This document shows positions 38,201 through 50,652 of a stretch of DNA of 64,000 nucleotides, piece by piece. The notes beneath the pieces are model-generated. The model had not been told where the DNA came from. It did not search any database and saw nothing but the letters and a program-made list of their open reading frames with translations. The position numbers and the translations under genes are program-made. This stretch comes from Cranoglanis bouderius (lineage: Eukaryota > Chordata > Actinopteri > Siluriformes > Cranoglanididae): contig CM042548.1 of assembly GCA_023630585.1 (NCBI GenBank), positions 22,434,027 to 22,498,026 on the forward strand, written 5' to 3'. Position 1 is the first letter of the stretch; every line of letters starts with the position of its first letter.

Positions 38201-39524
38201 TGGACAAAGCAACATGGTGCTGACAGTTTTCTCAAATCAGGGTGAAATATAAAGGCAGATGTAAATAATTTTATTCTGTAGGGTGCTTGATTATATATTT
38301 ATTTTATTCCTTTAGATCTTCCTGATTGCTCCTTGTCTTCTGCTTCTGAGATGTCTAACTCAAGCTTCAGCTTAGGTGCATCAGCTGCAATTGTAGCGGA
38401 GGTCCCTAGCAAGAGACAAAGAATTGAGGATACACATGATGCAGTGTTTGCTGAAAAGGTTGTAACAAAAGCTTGATTTTCATGAGTTTCTTAATACTTT
38501 TTTCAAACACTTTTTTTCTGGGTCTCTGGAGAAGTTATCACCATGTTTTGCATTCTCATGTTTTTGTTTTATATTAGTTGACTGAAGCTGTGCTAAGAGG
38601 CAAGTCCAGGGGTGAAGAAGAACTACAGGAGTACCAAACAACACAAACCCTAACAGATGCCACATGGTTGATAATCACCACTACTATGCGGATGACACTC
38701 AACTCAACTCATCCTCTCCTTCCCTCCCTCAGATCCTCTTGTTTCTCCTCAGATATCAGCATGTCTGGCAGACATCTCATCATTGATGGCAGCTCGTCAG
38801 TTGAAACTTAATCTCAGCAAAACAAAACTTCTGTTCATCCCAGGTGATCCATCATCATGTCAGGATCTTGTGATCTCCCTGGACAACTCTCTGAGCCCAC
38901 CTTAGGTTACTGCATGCAACCTTGGGGTAACCATGGACAATCAACTGTCCTTTTCCTCTCACGTTGCTAATTTCACAGGCTCATGTCAATTTCTCCTTTA
39001 CAACATCAGAAGGATTCGTCCATTTCCATCCATACAGGCCACTCAGGTGTTTGTTTAGTCCTTTGTCATTTCGAGACTGGACTACTGCAACTCAATCCTG
39101 GCAGGTCTGCCTCTGAGTGCCATTCAACCTATACAACTGATCCAGAATGTAGCTGCTCAACTTGTTTTCAACCTTCCTAAGTTCTTCCACACCACTCCAC
39201 TGCTACACTCCCTGCACTGGCTTCCTGTAGCTGCCTGCATCAGATTTAAAACACTGATGCTTGCCTACAAAGCCAAAAATGGACCAGCACCCACTGCCCT
39301 CAAATCACATATCACACCCAGCACTGCACCAGCTCCCTCTGATCCTCTAGCACCAGTAGACTGATGCCACCATCACTCAGAGTACAAGGAAGGCACACAT
39401 CAAGACTCTTCTCTGTTCTGGCACCTAGGTGGTGGAAGGAACTTCACCTAGATGTCTGAACAGTTGAGTCACTGGCAGTCATCAAACGACGTCTAAAGAC
39501 CTACCTCTTCCTAAAGTACTTAAA

Positions 39525-39555
<31 letters not shown>

Positions 39556-42500
39556 AAATTTTTAAAAAGTGTCGTCTTCATGTTTTTCTTACTATATTAC
39601 CTCCCAGAGTTTTTAGACTTATGGTATTCTTAGTCCATGACCTAGTGAACCAGTATTGGGATGTATTTATTGATAGAAACTTCTTGGCACTCTTGGTAAA
39701 TTGCTCTTGATAAGGGCGTCGGCCACTCTCCTATTTGAGGTCATAAAAGAGGCTAAGTGGCTCAGTTCAACAGTTGCGTTTGGTGCAGTTAGCAGAAAGT
39801 CCCCCAGGAAGTGTTCTTGATGAGGCAGCAATTGAGTTGTATTTGTTTTGTTTGTTTTGAAGCATTTGCTATAATTGCAGTTACAGTTGCTTCATTCATT
39901 ATTTTCATGGCTACATGATTAAAATTAGGAAATAAACTCTCATAATGCCTCCCTGTTCTCATTCAAACTTGAAAAGTATTACATTTGAAGAGTTTTCAGT
40001 TAATTCTTGTGACTCTTTGTCCTCAGCCTATGACCAAGAAATAGTCTCCCTGTTGTTGCTGATACATCTCCTTCCACCACAGCCATGGGGACTCAAGTCT
40101 CCAAAAATTAGTGCATGTGATACAGTTGAGAGACTTGTAGTCTTTCATAAGGTAATTAAATTATTATAATCACCTTAATGAAATGTTACGTCACCTTAGC
40201 CACGTGTGTAAATGAGGGTTGTTAAAGTGGATGAAATTGAAATTAAGTCTTCATAGGCATTCTCATCTTGCACTAGCCAGTGAGATTATGTTTGAATAAT
40301 CACTTCTATAATGTAGTTTTCTCTGTGGCTTCACATTACTCTTGTGTCTAATGTTCAGTTTCCTTATCCCAACCCTAGTCATGCTGCATTTTGGAGGCGC
40401 ATCTCTGCAACCAGCAGGGTTGGCAGCTGTACCTCCTCGCTGTTGGGCATCAGAAGAGAAAGACTGACAGATTCTGCTTCACCATGGATAAGCATCTCAG
40501 CCCATGACAGGCAAACCGCTCCCTCTGGGCATTTGATTAACTTTTCAAAGCACATTTTGTGTTTGTCTTATGATGTCACTTGATGTCACCCAGAGTTAGA
40601 GACTAGAGAGCCAGACTGCTTAACCAGCCAGTAGCACTCTCGCTCTGAGTAAGAGGCTAAAACAATGCTGTTACAAGTGTCAGAAACTGTATCCCAGCAG
40701 TCAGCAGTTAATTTCACATTCAAGAGTTGAACATGGTTACTATCCTGGACCCAAATTCAAATTGTTTTGTTCTCAGCAAGGCTGTAGGCAGCAATTCCTA
40801 GCATACACAGGATTTTTGGAAGCACCTTAATAGTGTCCATAGCAATGTTCCGCTTAAACTGTTGCGTGTTCCTCTAGTGAGCCAGTTGCAACTGCACCTC
40901 AGGCACATGATTTGGAGGACGAATTTAATCCTCAAAATCAATGCAGCTCTTCCAGTGTTTCTTCTGAGAGCAATGATTCAGGACTTACAAGATCCAAACA
41001 AAGAAATGCATGCATCCATCGTGGCCAAATTACAGGGGATTTCCAACAGTTTGCTATCCTCAATTGTAGGAGGAACTAACAAGTGAGCTTCGCTCACAAG
41101 CAAAGCATACAGTTAGTTCTGCTTTACCTATATCTGACCCCAACATATCTGTGATAAATGAATCTTTTGAATATTTAAAAACCCATTTACAAATCTAAAT
41201 ACAGAATGGAAACAAAAACACTTCAACCTAAAATGGGGAGCTCTTGAGCCAGTAGAAATAACACTGGGAGTGAGATATTACAACAGGCGAAATCAGAAAT
41301 CCGGTACTTATGATACAGTGGTGCTTGAAAGTTTGTGAACCCTTCAGAATTTTCTATATTTCTACATAAATATGACCAAAAATATCATCAGATTTAAAAG
41401 TAGATAAAGAGATCCCAATTAAACAAATGAGACAAAAATATTATACTTGGTCATTTATTTACTGAGGAAATGATCCAATATTACATATCTGTGAGTGGCA
41501 AAGGTATGTGAACCTCTAGGATTAGCAGTTAATTTGAAGGTGAAATTAGAGTCAGCTGTTTTCAATCAATGGGAGGACAATCAGGTGTGAGTGATCACCC
41601 TGTTTTATTTAAAGAACAGGGATCTACAGTGGGGGAAAAAAGTATTTGATCCCCTGCTGATTTTGTTCGTTTGCCCTCTGACAAAGAAATGATCAGTCTA
41701 TAATTTTAATGGTAGGTGTATTTTGACAGTGAGAGACAGAATAACAACAAAAAAATCCAGAAAAACACATTTCAAAAAAGTTATAAATTGATTTGCATTT
41801 TAATGAGGGAAATAATAATATAATAATAATATTTGACCCCTTTGACTTAGTACTTGGTGGCAAAACCCTTGTTTGCAATCACAGAGGTCAGACGTATCTT
41901 ATAGTTGGCCACCAGGTTTGCACACATCTCAGGAGGGATTTTGTCCCACTCCTCTTTGCAGATCCTCTCCAAGTCATTAAGGTCATTTTCAATGCCCTGG
42001 CTGAGGGAAGGAGGTTCTCACCCAAGATTTGACGGTGCATGGCCCCGTCCATCGTCCCTTTGATGCGGTGCAGTTGTCCTGTCCCCTTAGCAGAAAAACA
42101 CCCCCAAAGCATAATGTTCCCACCTCCATGTTTGACGGTGGGGATGGTGTTATGACTTGGGATCATAGGCAGCATTCCTCCTCTTCCTCCAAACATGGTG
42201 AGTTGAGTTGATGCCAAAGAGATCTGACCAAACCTGACCACAACACTTTCACCCAGTTCTCCTCTGAATCATTCAGGCAAACTTCAGACGGGCCTGTACA
42301 TGTGCTTTCTTGATCAGGGGGACCTTGCGGGCGCTGTAGGATTTCAGTCCTTCATGGCGTAGTGTGTTACCAATTGTTTTCTTGGTGACTATGGTCCCAG
42401 CTGCCTTGAGATTGACATTAACAAGATCCTCCCGTGTAGTTCTGGGCTGATTCCTCACCATTCTCATGATCATTGAAACTCCACGAGCTGAGATCTTGCA

Positions 42501-44769
42501 TGGAGCCCCAGACCGAGGGAGACTGACAGTTATTTTGTGTTTCTTCCATTTGCGAATAATCGTTCCAACTGTTGTCACCTTCTCACCAAGCTGCTTGGCG
42601 ATGGTCTTGTAGCCCATTCCAGCCTGGAAAGCCAAGGGCTAAGGGTTTCATTTTCTGATGAGCAGGTATATGGTATAATCTCACAGATCACTGGAGATAA
42701 TCTTGGGATGCACACAATTCTAAATTTTAATGAGTCATTCAGTAACCATCATTTGTGCCCTTGTTTGATTAAGAAGATGATGATCCTAAGGTGATCCTTC
42801 ATGGAAAAGATACAGTGCCCTCCACTATTACTGGCACCCTTGGTAAATATGTGAAAAAAGGCTATGAAAATTTGTCTTTATTGTTTAACCTTTTGTTCAG
42901 AAAATTCACAAAAACACTCTGCTCTCATGGATCTCAAACAATTGGAAACAACACAGGTTTATCCAAAAAAAGAAAAATATATATATATTTTAAGTATATT
43001 CCCATTGATATTTTACATTTTTTTAGTACACCTTTGTGACTAGGAACAGGAAATCTTTCAACCATGACTTCCTGTTTCAAAGGGGTATAAATATAATATG
43101 AGGTAACACATAGGCCAAATTCCCTTAGTCATTCATAACAATGGGTAAGAATTGCAGAAGTTAGTTGCGACTTGGGGTCAGAAAGTCTCCAAAACTACAA
43201 TCCAAAGTCACCTACAGCACCACAATTTGTTTGGAAGGGTTTCAAGCAAAAAGACTCTACTCCCATCCAAAACCAAACTCAAGCATCTTCAGTTTGCCTG
43301 ACACTACTGGAGCTTCAAATGGGATCGGGTTCTATGGTCAGATGAAAGCAAAATAGAGCTTTTTGGCAATAAACACCAGAGGTAGTTTTGACACACACAG
43401 AGAGGTAGCCATATGGAAAAGTACCTCATGCCCACAGTTAGATATGGTGTTGGCTCTTTAATGTTTTGGGGCTCTTTTTCCGCCAGAGGACCTGGACATT
43501 TTGTTAGGATACATGGCATCATGGACTATCACATATCAACAGATATTAAATGAAAACCTGACTGCCTCTGCCAGAAAGCTTAAAATGGGCCATGGTTGGA
43601 TCTTCCACCAGGATAATGATCCAAAACATACATCAAAATCAACACAAAAATGGTTTACTGATCACAAACTCAAGGTCATGCCATGGCCATCACAGTCCCT
43701 GACTTGAAACCCATTGATAACCTGTGGGGTGAACTGAAGAGGACAGTCCACCAGTGTGGACCTCAAAATTTGAAGGATCTGGAGACATTCTGAGTTAAAA
43801 CGTCCGTTTTTTCTGAAAACAAGCTAAAACGTGGACTCATCTGACCACAGCACACGTTTCCACTGCCTTTCAGTCCATCTGAGATGAGCTCAGGCCCAGA
43901 GAACTCAGTGGCGTTTCTGCATAGAGTTAATGTGTGGCTTCCTCCTTGCATAATAGTGCTTCGAGTTGCATTTCTGGATGCAGAGGCGGACTGTGTTAAG
44001 TGACAACGGTTTTCTGAAGTACTCCCGAGCCCATGTGGTTATATTTATCACAGCAGCATGACGATTTCTCAGGCAATGCCCCCTGAGGGCTCAAATATCA
44101 TGCACGTTCAACAGCCTTGCCCTTTATGCAATGAAATTTGTCCAGATTCCCTGAAGCTTTTCACAATATTAAGCACTGTAGATGGTGAAAGACCTAAATT
44201 CTTTGCAATCTTGCATTGAGCAATGTTGAACTGACTGACAATTATCTCACAAAATTTGGCACAAAGTGGTGAGCCACGACCCATCCTTGCTTGCAAAGAC
44301 TGAGCTTTTGGTGGATGAATATGTCGAAGGTATCAAATTCTAAACTTGTTTATATTTACAAAATACAATTAAATTGGTCAGTGAAAACATTGACTATCTT
44401 TTCTTTGTACTTTTGTCAGTTAACTAAAGTTTCCAGTGACTTGACAAATCACAGATTTTTGTTTTTATTGCATTTTAGAAAAAATCCCAACTTTTATGGA
44501 AATGGGGTTGTATAATGCATGAGCTTCTTCAGGGTGTGACTCAGTATGAGATCAAATTGCTTTTTGGATCTCTCTCACAACACTATGTTAGAACAAGACT
44601 TGCAAGTGAGTCCTCAACCCTTCAGGTCAGTCTGTCAGGATTAGAGATGGAGCTAAACCATCTGTCTTCAGTTTCCCGACTCATCTCCAAAGAGGAGGAT
44701 ATGTATAGGATATAATGATTTGATAGCTTGCCATCAAATAGTGGCTTGTTTATTATGATTATTATTGTG

Positions 44770-44812
<43 letters not shown>

Positions 44813-46147
44813 GTGTGCTTTAAGTTGTTCTATCTTGAATTTATTCTCTACTGGTAAGGTAGGATTATGACTTTTGTGTACTATCTACTTAACTCAGTTG
44901 GATCTAGATTCTTGCGTCTAGAATTGCTGTATAGTATTGTTGATTCTGTAGTGTTGCTTGGAAGTGTTTGTTAGTCTATGCTAATTAGTTCTCTCAGGTG
45001 GTTAATCAAGAGTAATTTCAGTCTCCCTTAAGGTGTGAATTGTGGGCACAGCTTACTAAGATATATTGAATGTTATCTGCTACAGACAATAGGAAAAGCT
45101 GGAAACTTCTGCACAAGACTCCATAACATCTTTTCTTCACTACCCAACCCACCGGCTCTGGCCTCCCTGACTGCTGAAGACTTTGCCACCTTTTATGATG
45201 GGAAGATTGAAAAAATCTGCCAGACCTTCACTTCTACCCCAACTCCTACACTACCTACTGAAGATTCCCCTTCTCCTTCAATGGTACATTTTCTAATCTA
45301 GTAACAGAAGAGATCCTGCAGGTCATCTTGTCCTGCAATCTTAACACCTGCCCATTGGTTCCAATCCCTTCCACAATGCTCCAGACCATCTCACAAGACC
45401 TCCTCCCCTTCATCACGACTATCATCAATGGCTCCACATCATCTGGTCATGTACCAACTGCATTCAAGAGAGCAAGGGTTACTCCCATCCTGAAGAATCC
45501 CACACTGAATCCCTCTGACATCAGCATCACTTCTCTCTTTTCTTTCTAAAATCCTCAAAACCACAGTCTACAATCAACCTCTACCTCTCAAAGAACAACC
45601 TCCAAGATCCTAACCAGCCCGGCTTCAAAGTGGCACATTCCACAGAGACTGCCCTTTTGGCTGCCACTGAGAAGCTACATGCTGCTAGATCAGCCAAACT
45701 GTCATCAGTCCTCATCCTCCTCGAACTTTCAGCAGCATTCAACACAGTCAACCACAAGACTCTTTTGTCCACCCTCATGAGTCTCGGAATTCGTGGTGCA
45801 GAATGGCAGTGGTTTGCTTCCTACCTGGAAGGTTGCTCATACCAGGTGACATGGAGGGGATCCACATCTGCTCCCTGCAGACTCTCCACTGATGTCCCAC
45901 AAGGCTCAGTACTTGGTCCACTTCTCCCTCTATACGCAATCTCTTGGTGAGGTCATATCCTCACATGGGTTCTCCTACCACTGTTATGTGGATGATACTC
46001 AACTGTAACGTCTGAACGTATCAAACTGATTTCTGAATCAGCCTGGATCTAGCAAAGAAGTTTCTCTGTGTCTTTGAGCCATGAATCCTTATCTAACCTC
46101 TTGTCCAGATACCATCGGAATGCGACACAACCCCTCCCCCCCATTCA

Positions 46148-46193
<46 letters not shown>

Positions 46194-49157
46194 GGGAGAA
46201 TCTCTTTTCAATGTAACATATAATTATATGTAATTATTCGATGTCCAAATAGTGTGATGTTTTCTTGTTTGCATATATTGTGTGTTTATGTAGCGTAACT
46301 ATAATGATTTTAGATAGCTTAACTTAGGATATTATTTTAAATGTCTGTAACCATGTTTTACTTGAAATATTCTTTATAAGTCCATCGAATTTGGTATGTA
46401 GTTAATCGTCTCGAGATACCCTGATTGATTATGCATATCATATTGCAATGGGATACATTATTTCATGCTTTCTCTTAATTTCATATATAATACGGTATAA
46501 ACCGGCTCCTCCCTGGACATGCAAATCCAGGTCTGAGACCAGACAAAGAGAGTTCATCCCGCCAACAAATCCAACTTCCTGATTGGCCCATAGCCCAAAG
46601 AGGCGTGTGTGTTGGAGTTGTCTTTAAAACAACACCACGCTTTGAAACTCTCTCTTACTCTTCACTCTTCTTCAACTTCTTCACACTTCAACTTCACTTC
46701 TACACTCCTTCCGGTTTCTCTCCCCCGGGGCCATGTGCCCCGGGAAGAGGAAGCCAGAATCTCTCTCTCTCTCCCGGACAAAAGATGCAACCGCCTCATG
46801 GCCCACGCCTTTTCAAACGGCACGACGAACCAGCGAACTCTACATGACCTCGCGCGAACTTTCAAACCAAAGCCATGCAAGTATAGTTAATGGATCTATA
46901 TCTGCGTTTAAGATTGTACCCCTGTTTATTGTCCTTGTCATGCTGCAGAATAAATTTGGGGCCAATCAGATGCCTCCCTGATGGTATTGCATGATGGATA
47001 AGTATCTGCCTGTACTTCTCAGCATTGAGGAGACCATTAATTCTGACCAAATCCCCAACTCCATTTGCAGAAATGCAGCCCCAAACTTGCAAGGAACCTC
47101 CACCATGCTTCACTGTTGCCTGCAGACACTCATTCGTGTACCGCTCTCCAGCCCTTCGGCAAACAAACTGCCTTCTGCTACAGCCAAATATGGCCATTTT
47201 TCTGCACCACCTGCGTTTTCGTGCATAGTTGAGTCGCTTGGCCGCGTTTCCACGTTGGAGGTATAGCTTTTTGGCTGCAAGTCTTCCATGAAGGCCACTT
47301 CTGACAAGACTTCTCCGGACAGTAGATGGGTGTCCACTGCTGGACATCTTCCAATTGTGAAGAGAAGTAAGCCTGATGTTTCTTTCATCTGCTGCAGGTA
47401 GTTTCCTTGGCAGACCACTGCGTGTACTGTCCTCAACGTTGCCCGTTTCTTTGTGCTTCTTCAAAAGAGCTTGTTGTTTAATCATACACCTGACTATATG
47501 CCTACAAAATCTCTGACTTTGTGCAAATGTACCTAGAAGAACTGATGCTGTTTTGAAGGCAAAGGGTGGTCACACCAAATATTGATTTGATGTAGATTTT
47601 TCTTCTGTTCACTCACTTTGCATTTCGTTAATTGATAAATATAAACTATTAACATGTCTATTTTTGAAAGCATTCTTACTTTACAGCATTTTTCCACAAC
47701 TGCCTAAAACTTTTGCACAGTACTGTAGATTAGACAAGGTGTTTGCTATATTTACTCTAAAAAGTCTGTTTGATAAAAAAATTTCAATGAAGATTGGAAT
47801 GTGACCCCTGAAATGTATGTGATACAGATCTTTTACAATGCCATGTTTCCATGTCGTGTCATAGACTTTCTCCAGATCGAAGAAGACCGCTACAACATGC
47901 TCCTTTCTAATAAAAGCATCACGAATTTAGCTTTCAAGACAAATAAGATGATCTGTAGTGCTTCGGCCTTTCCTGAAACCACATTGGGCATTATGATCGC
48001 CTTGTCTGGGTACTGGAATCTGAACATCACATAAGTATGTGATGGTTAGATTCCAGTACCCAGACCAGGCGATCACTGACCATCCTCTCCATTGTTTTAC
48101 ATAAGCAGCTGGTTAAGGCTTTAGAGTGATAATTTATGGGATCACTATGGTATTTTCCTGGCTTTGGAATAGGTATTGTTTCTGCTTCATTCCAAGCGGG
48201 TGGAATTTTTCCGGATACCCAGATGGAGTTAAAAATTCTAAGGAGCATTTTCAGAAAGAGGTGGGGTAGGTTCTTTAAAAATTGATAGTGGACTTTATTT
48301 GGTCCAACAGCTGTATTGTGGGATTTTTTTAATAGTTTGCTGTAGCTGTTCCATGGAGAGGGGTTGGTTTTAGGGCTCTGCATTGCTCTTTTTCTTGTTG
48401 AGCATCAAATATTTGAAAAGCAGGAAGACAGTTCTCAATAAATGAATTGCTTTCAAAAGTTTTTGCTAGAATGTTTGCAATTTCTTGTTTTGATGTCAGG
48501 AGTGTACCATACTGCTTGATATGTTGTATTTGAGGGCCATTGTTTTTTCCCCCTTCATTATCCGTATCAAGTTCCATATTTGGTTTGATGAAGTACTTGG
48601 TGTCAAGTTGGAAACTAATCTTCTGCAGCTTTCCTTTTTAACTTCATTCATGATTCTTCTTGCTCGTGCTCTACTCATCTTGAATTTGAGAAGATTTTCA
48701 GATGATGGGCAGCACAGTACTGCTGTCACCTGTAGGTTGAGTAAAGGTTTAATATTTATATTACTATGGATCACATCATTACTTATTAAAATGGCTTTAC
48801 CACCAGAAGCCCGACTGTCATAGGGACCGAAGGTATTAAAAATTGTACAATTTTTAAAAGAGAGAGTACATTCTGATGGTAATTATATCTCCTAAAGATA
48901 TATAGCTATATGATTGGTGATTGCAATTAAAAGTTGTAGCTCCGTAAAATTGGCCCTGATACCACAACAGTTCCATTGGATGATAACATTCTCCATTATA
49001 TGCTAGGAAGAATAGGGACAGTTGGCCATTGGATAGATATGGAGCTGATACTTGTAGTGTTAGATAGACATCTAGGGTGCCAAAACTTTTAGAGATGGAC
49101 AGAAAGGGTGCCAACAGTTTCAGAATTGGATAGATGGATATGGTGCCAACACTTCTA

Positions 49158-49210
<53 letters not shown>

Positions 49211-50617
49211 TGAAGTGAGAGGTGTGTGAGAGAGTTTTGACAGTTGGAGTTTGAAATCTTGAACATTTTGAGCCAGGCTCTGAACATTCCTTCAGTGTAA
49301 GTGAATGGGAGTTTTGGGGATTTTTCTTTGTCCACTACAGGAAATCTGGGAGTCTGATCAGTTACAGAAAACGATCAGTCTGAACAGCCTGAAGGACTGT
49401 GCTGAGTTTGGTGGAAGTAACTTGAAAGCTCAAAGAGTTATAAGAGTCAGAAATTTTTTATGCAAGTCAATGTGAATTTTGGTCATTTTGAGCTTCTGTA
49501 ATGAGAATTCCATAATTCCGTTCAGTTAGAAACGCCATAGGAACTCGCGTCAGAACAGGCTGAAGGTCTTTGCCGAGTTTGGTGCATGTAGCTTGAAAGC
49601 TCTGGGAGGAGTAGCAATTAAAATTTTTGGGTCTCAGAAGAAGAATAACTAGATTTTACATTTTCAGAAGAAAATGTGAGTGGTGCTTGTCTGTGCAAAA
49701 TTTGACACCTACATGTGGCTACACATGCCGGTTAGTAGGGGGAGCTACTCATGTGTGTGTTTGGTCAAGCATAACTAATTTAACATATATCGGTATCTGT
49801 AATGATTGTATTTAATCTGAGATTTTAATATAATAGGCTTTATGGCAGTCCAAATAAACATACCGCAATTCTCCTTATTGAGCCGAGTGTTTTGATAGGT
49901 CGCATGTCTATGTTGAGGCAGTTTTGTTATTCCACTTATTTTGGTGGTGATTGTGCATGTGACGTCACTAAAATACCCATAATGCATTACTGCACACTGA
50001 GCTGAGGGTATTGTCATCCCCCATAATGCAATTCTTCTCACTGAGCCAATTGCTTTGATGTATGACATGGCTGCAGTAGTTTATGCCTCTTTTGCTCCTC
50101 TAGTCTCATTTTACATTAGTGTGTATTGGGAATTCTGACGGGAAATTCCATGCGACGTGCACATGGGATCAATTCCCAAATGGGATTTCCTGATTCTCTG
50201 GATCAAGCCAAACACTTGGACATTCATGTCTTGAAAAAGTAGGTTTTCAACGTAATTCAAAATGGCAGACAGCAAGTTCGACTGACTATGGCATAACTGG
50301 TATCATTGTTATGTAAAAGCTATTAGCATTTTTGAGATTTTATTATACTGTTTGACCACAAGGTGGTTTCGTAATGATATGCCAAGGTGTTTGAAAAAAT
50401 CATAAAGGAAGTCTGCAGAGACCCACTGCTATGGCGGTCCTGTGTGCAATTCTCACAATGCCCACAAGATGTCGTCGCCATTTATCGGTGAAACCGATAT
50501 TTAAAAAACGATATCCGATTATGGAGAAATGCTTAAATATCGGGAAAATATCGGTAAAACAGATTATTGGTCGGTCACGAGAAGAAAGGTGGACATTAGG
50601 AGCTACTTTACAAGTCA

Positions 50618-50652
<35 letters not shown>

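Larger units (their letters stand above)
40735..44716 (+). pseudogene. C2H2 zinc-finger/CACTA-like transposase gene, opened by Tc1s
   Basis: Plus strand, in order. 40750-40850: a C-X4-C-X12-H-X4-H finger (FCSQQGCRQQFLAYTGF then KHLNSVHS after a one-base shift). 40880-41090: Ser-rich linker and SIVAKLQG. 41090-41315: ELRSQAKHTVSSAL then KWGALEPVEITLGVRYYN. After two Tc1 pieces, 42641-42812: YGIISQITGDNLGMHTILNF and DDPKVILHGKD. After two more Tc1 pieces, 44513-44600: IMHELLQGVTQYEIKLLFGS. The blocks follow the order of a multi-copy teleost zinc-finger protein. GDNLG and D-x-MH-x-LLEG-type motifs resemble CACTA/EnSpm DDE transposases. Residues beyond 44716 are lost. Confidence 0.6.

Noticed and set aside
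44515..44715. Independent small gene starting MHELLQGVTQYE
   Set aside because: It directly follows a Tc1 end and continues the block order of the broken zinc-finger/CACTA-like gene, so it is a fragment of that.
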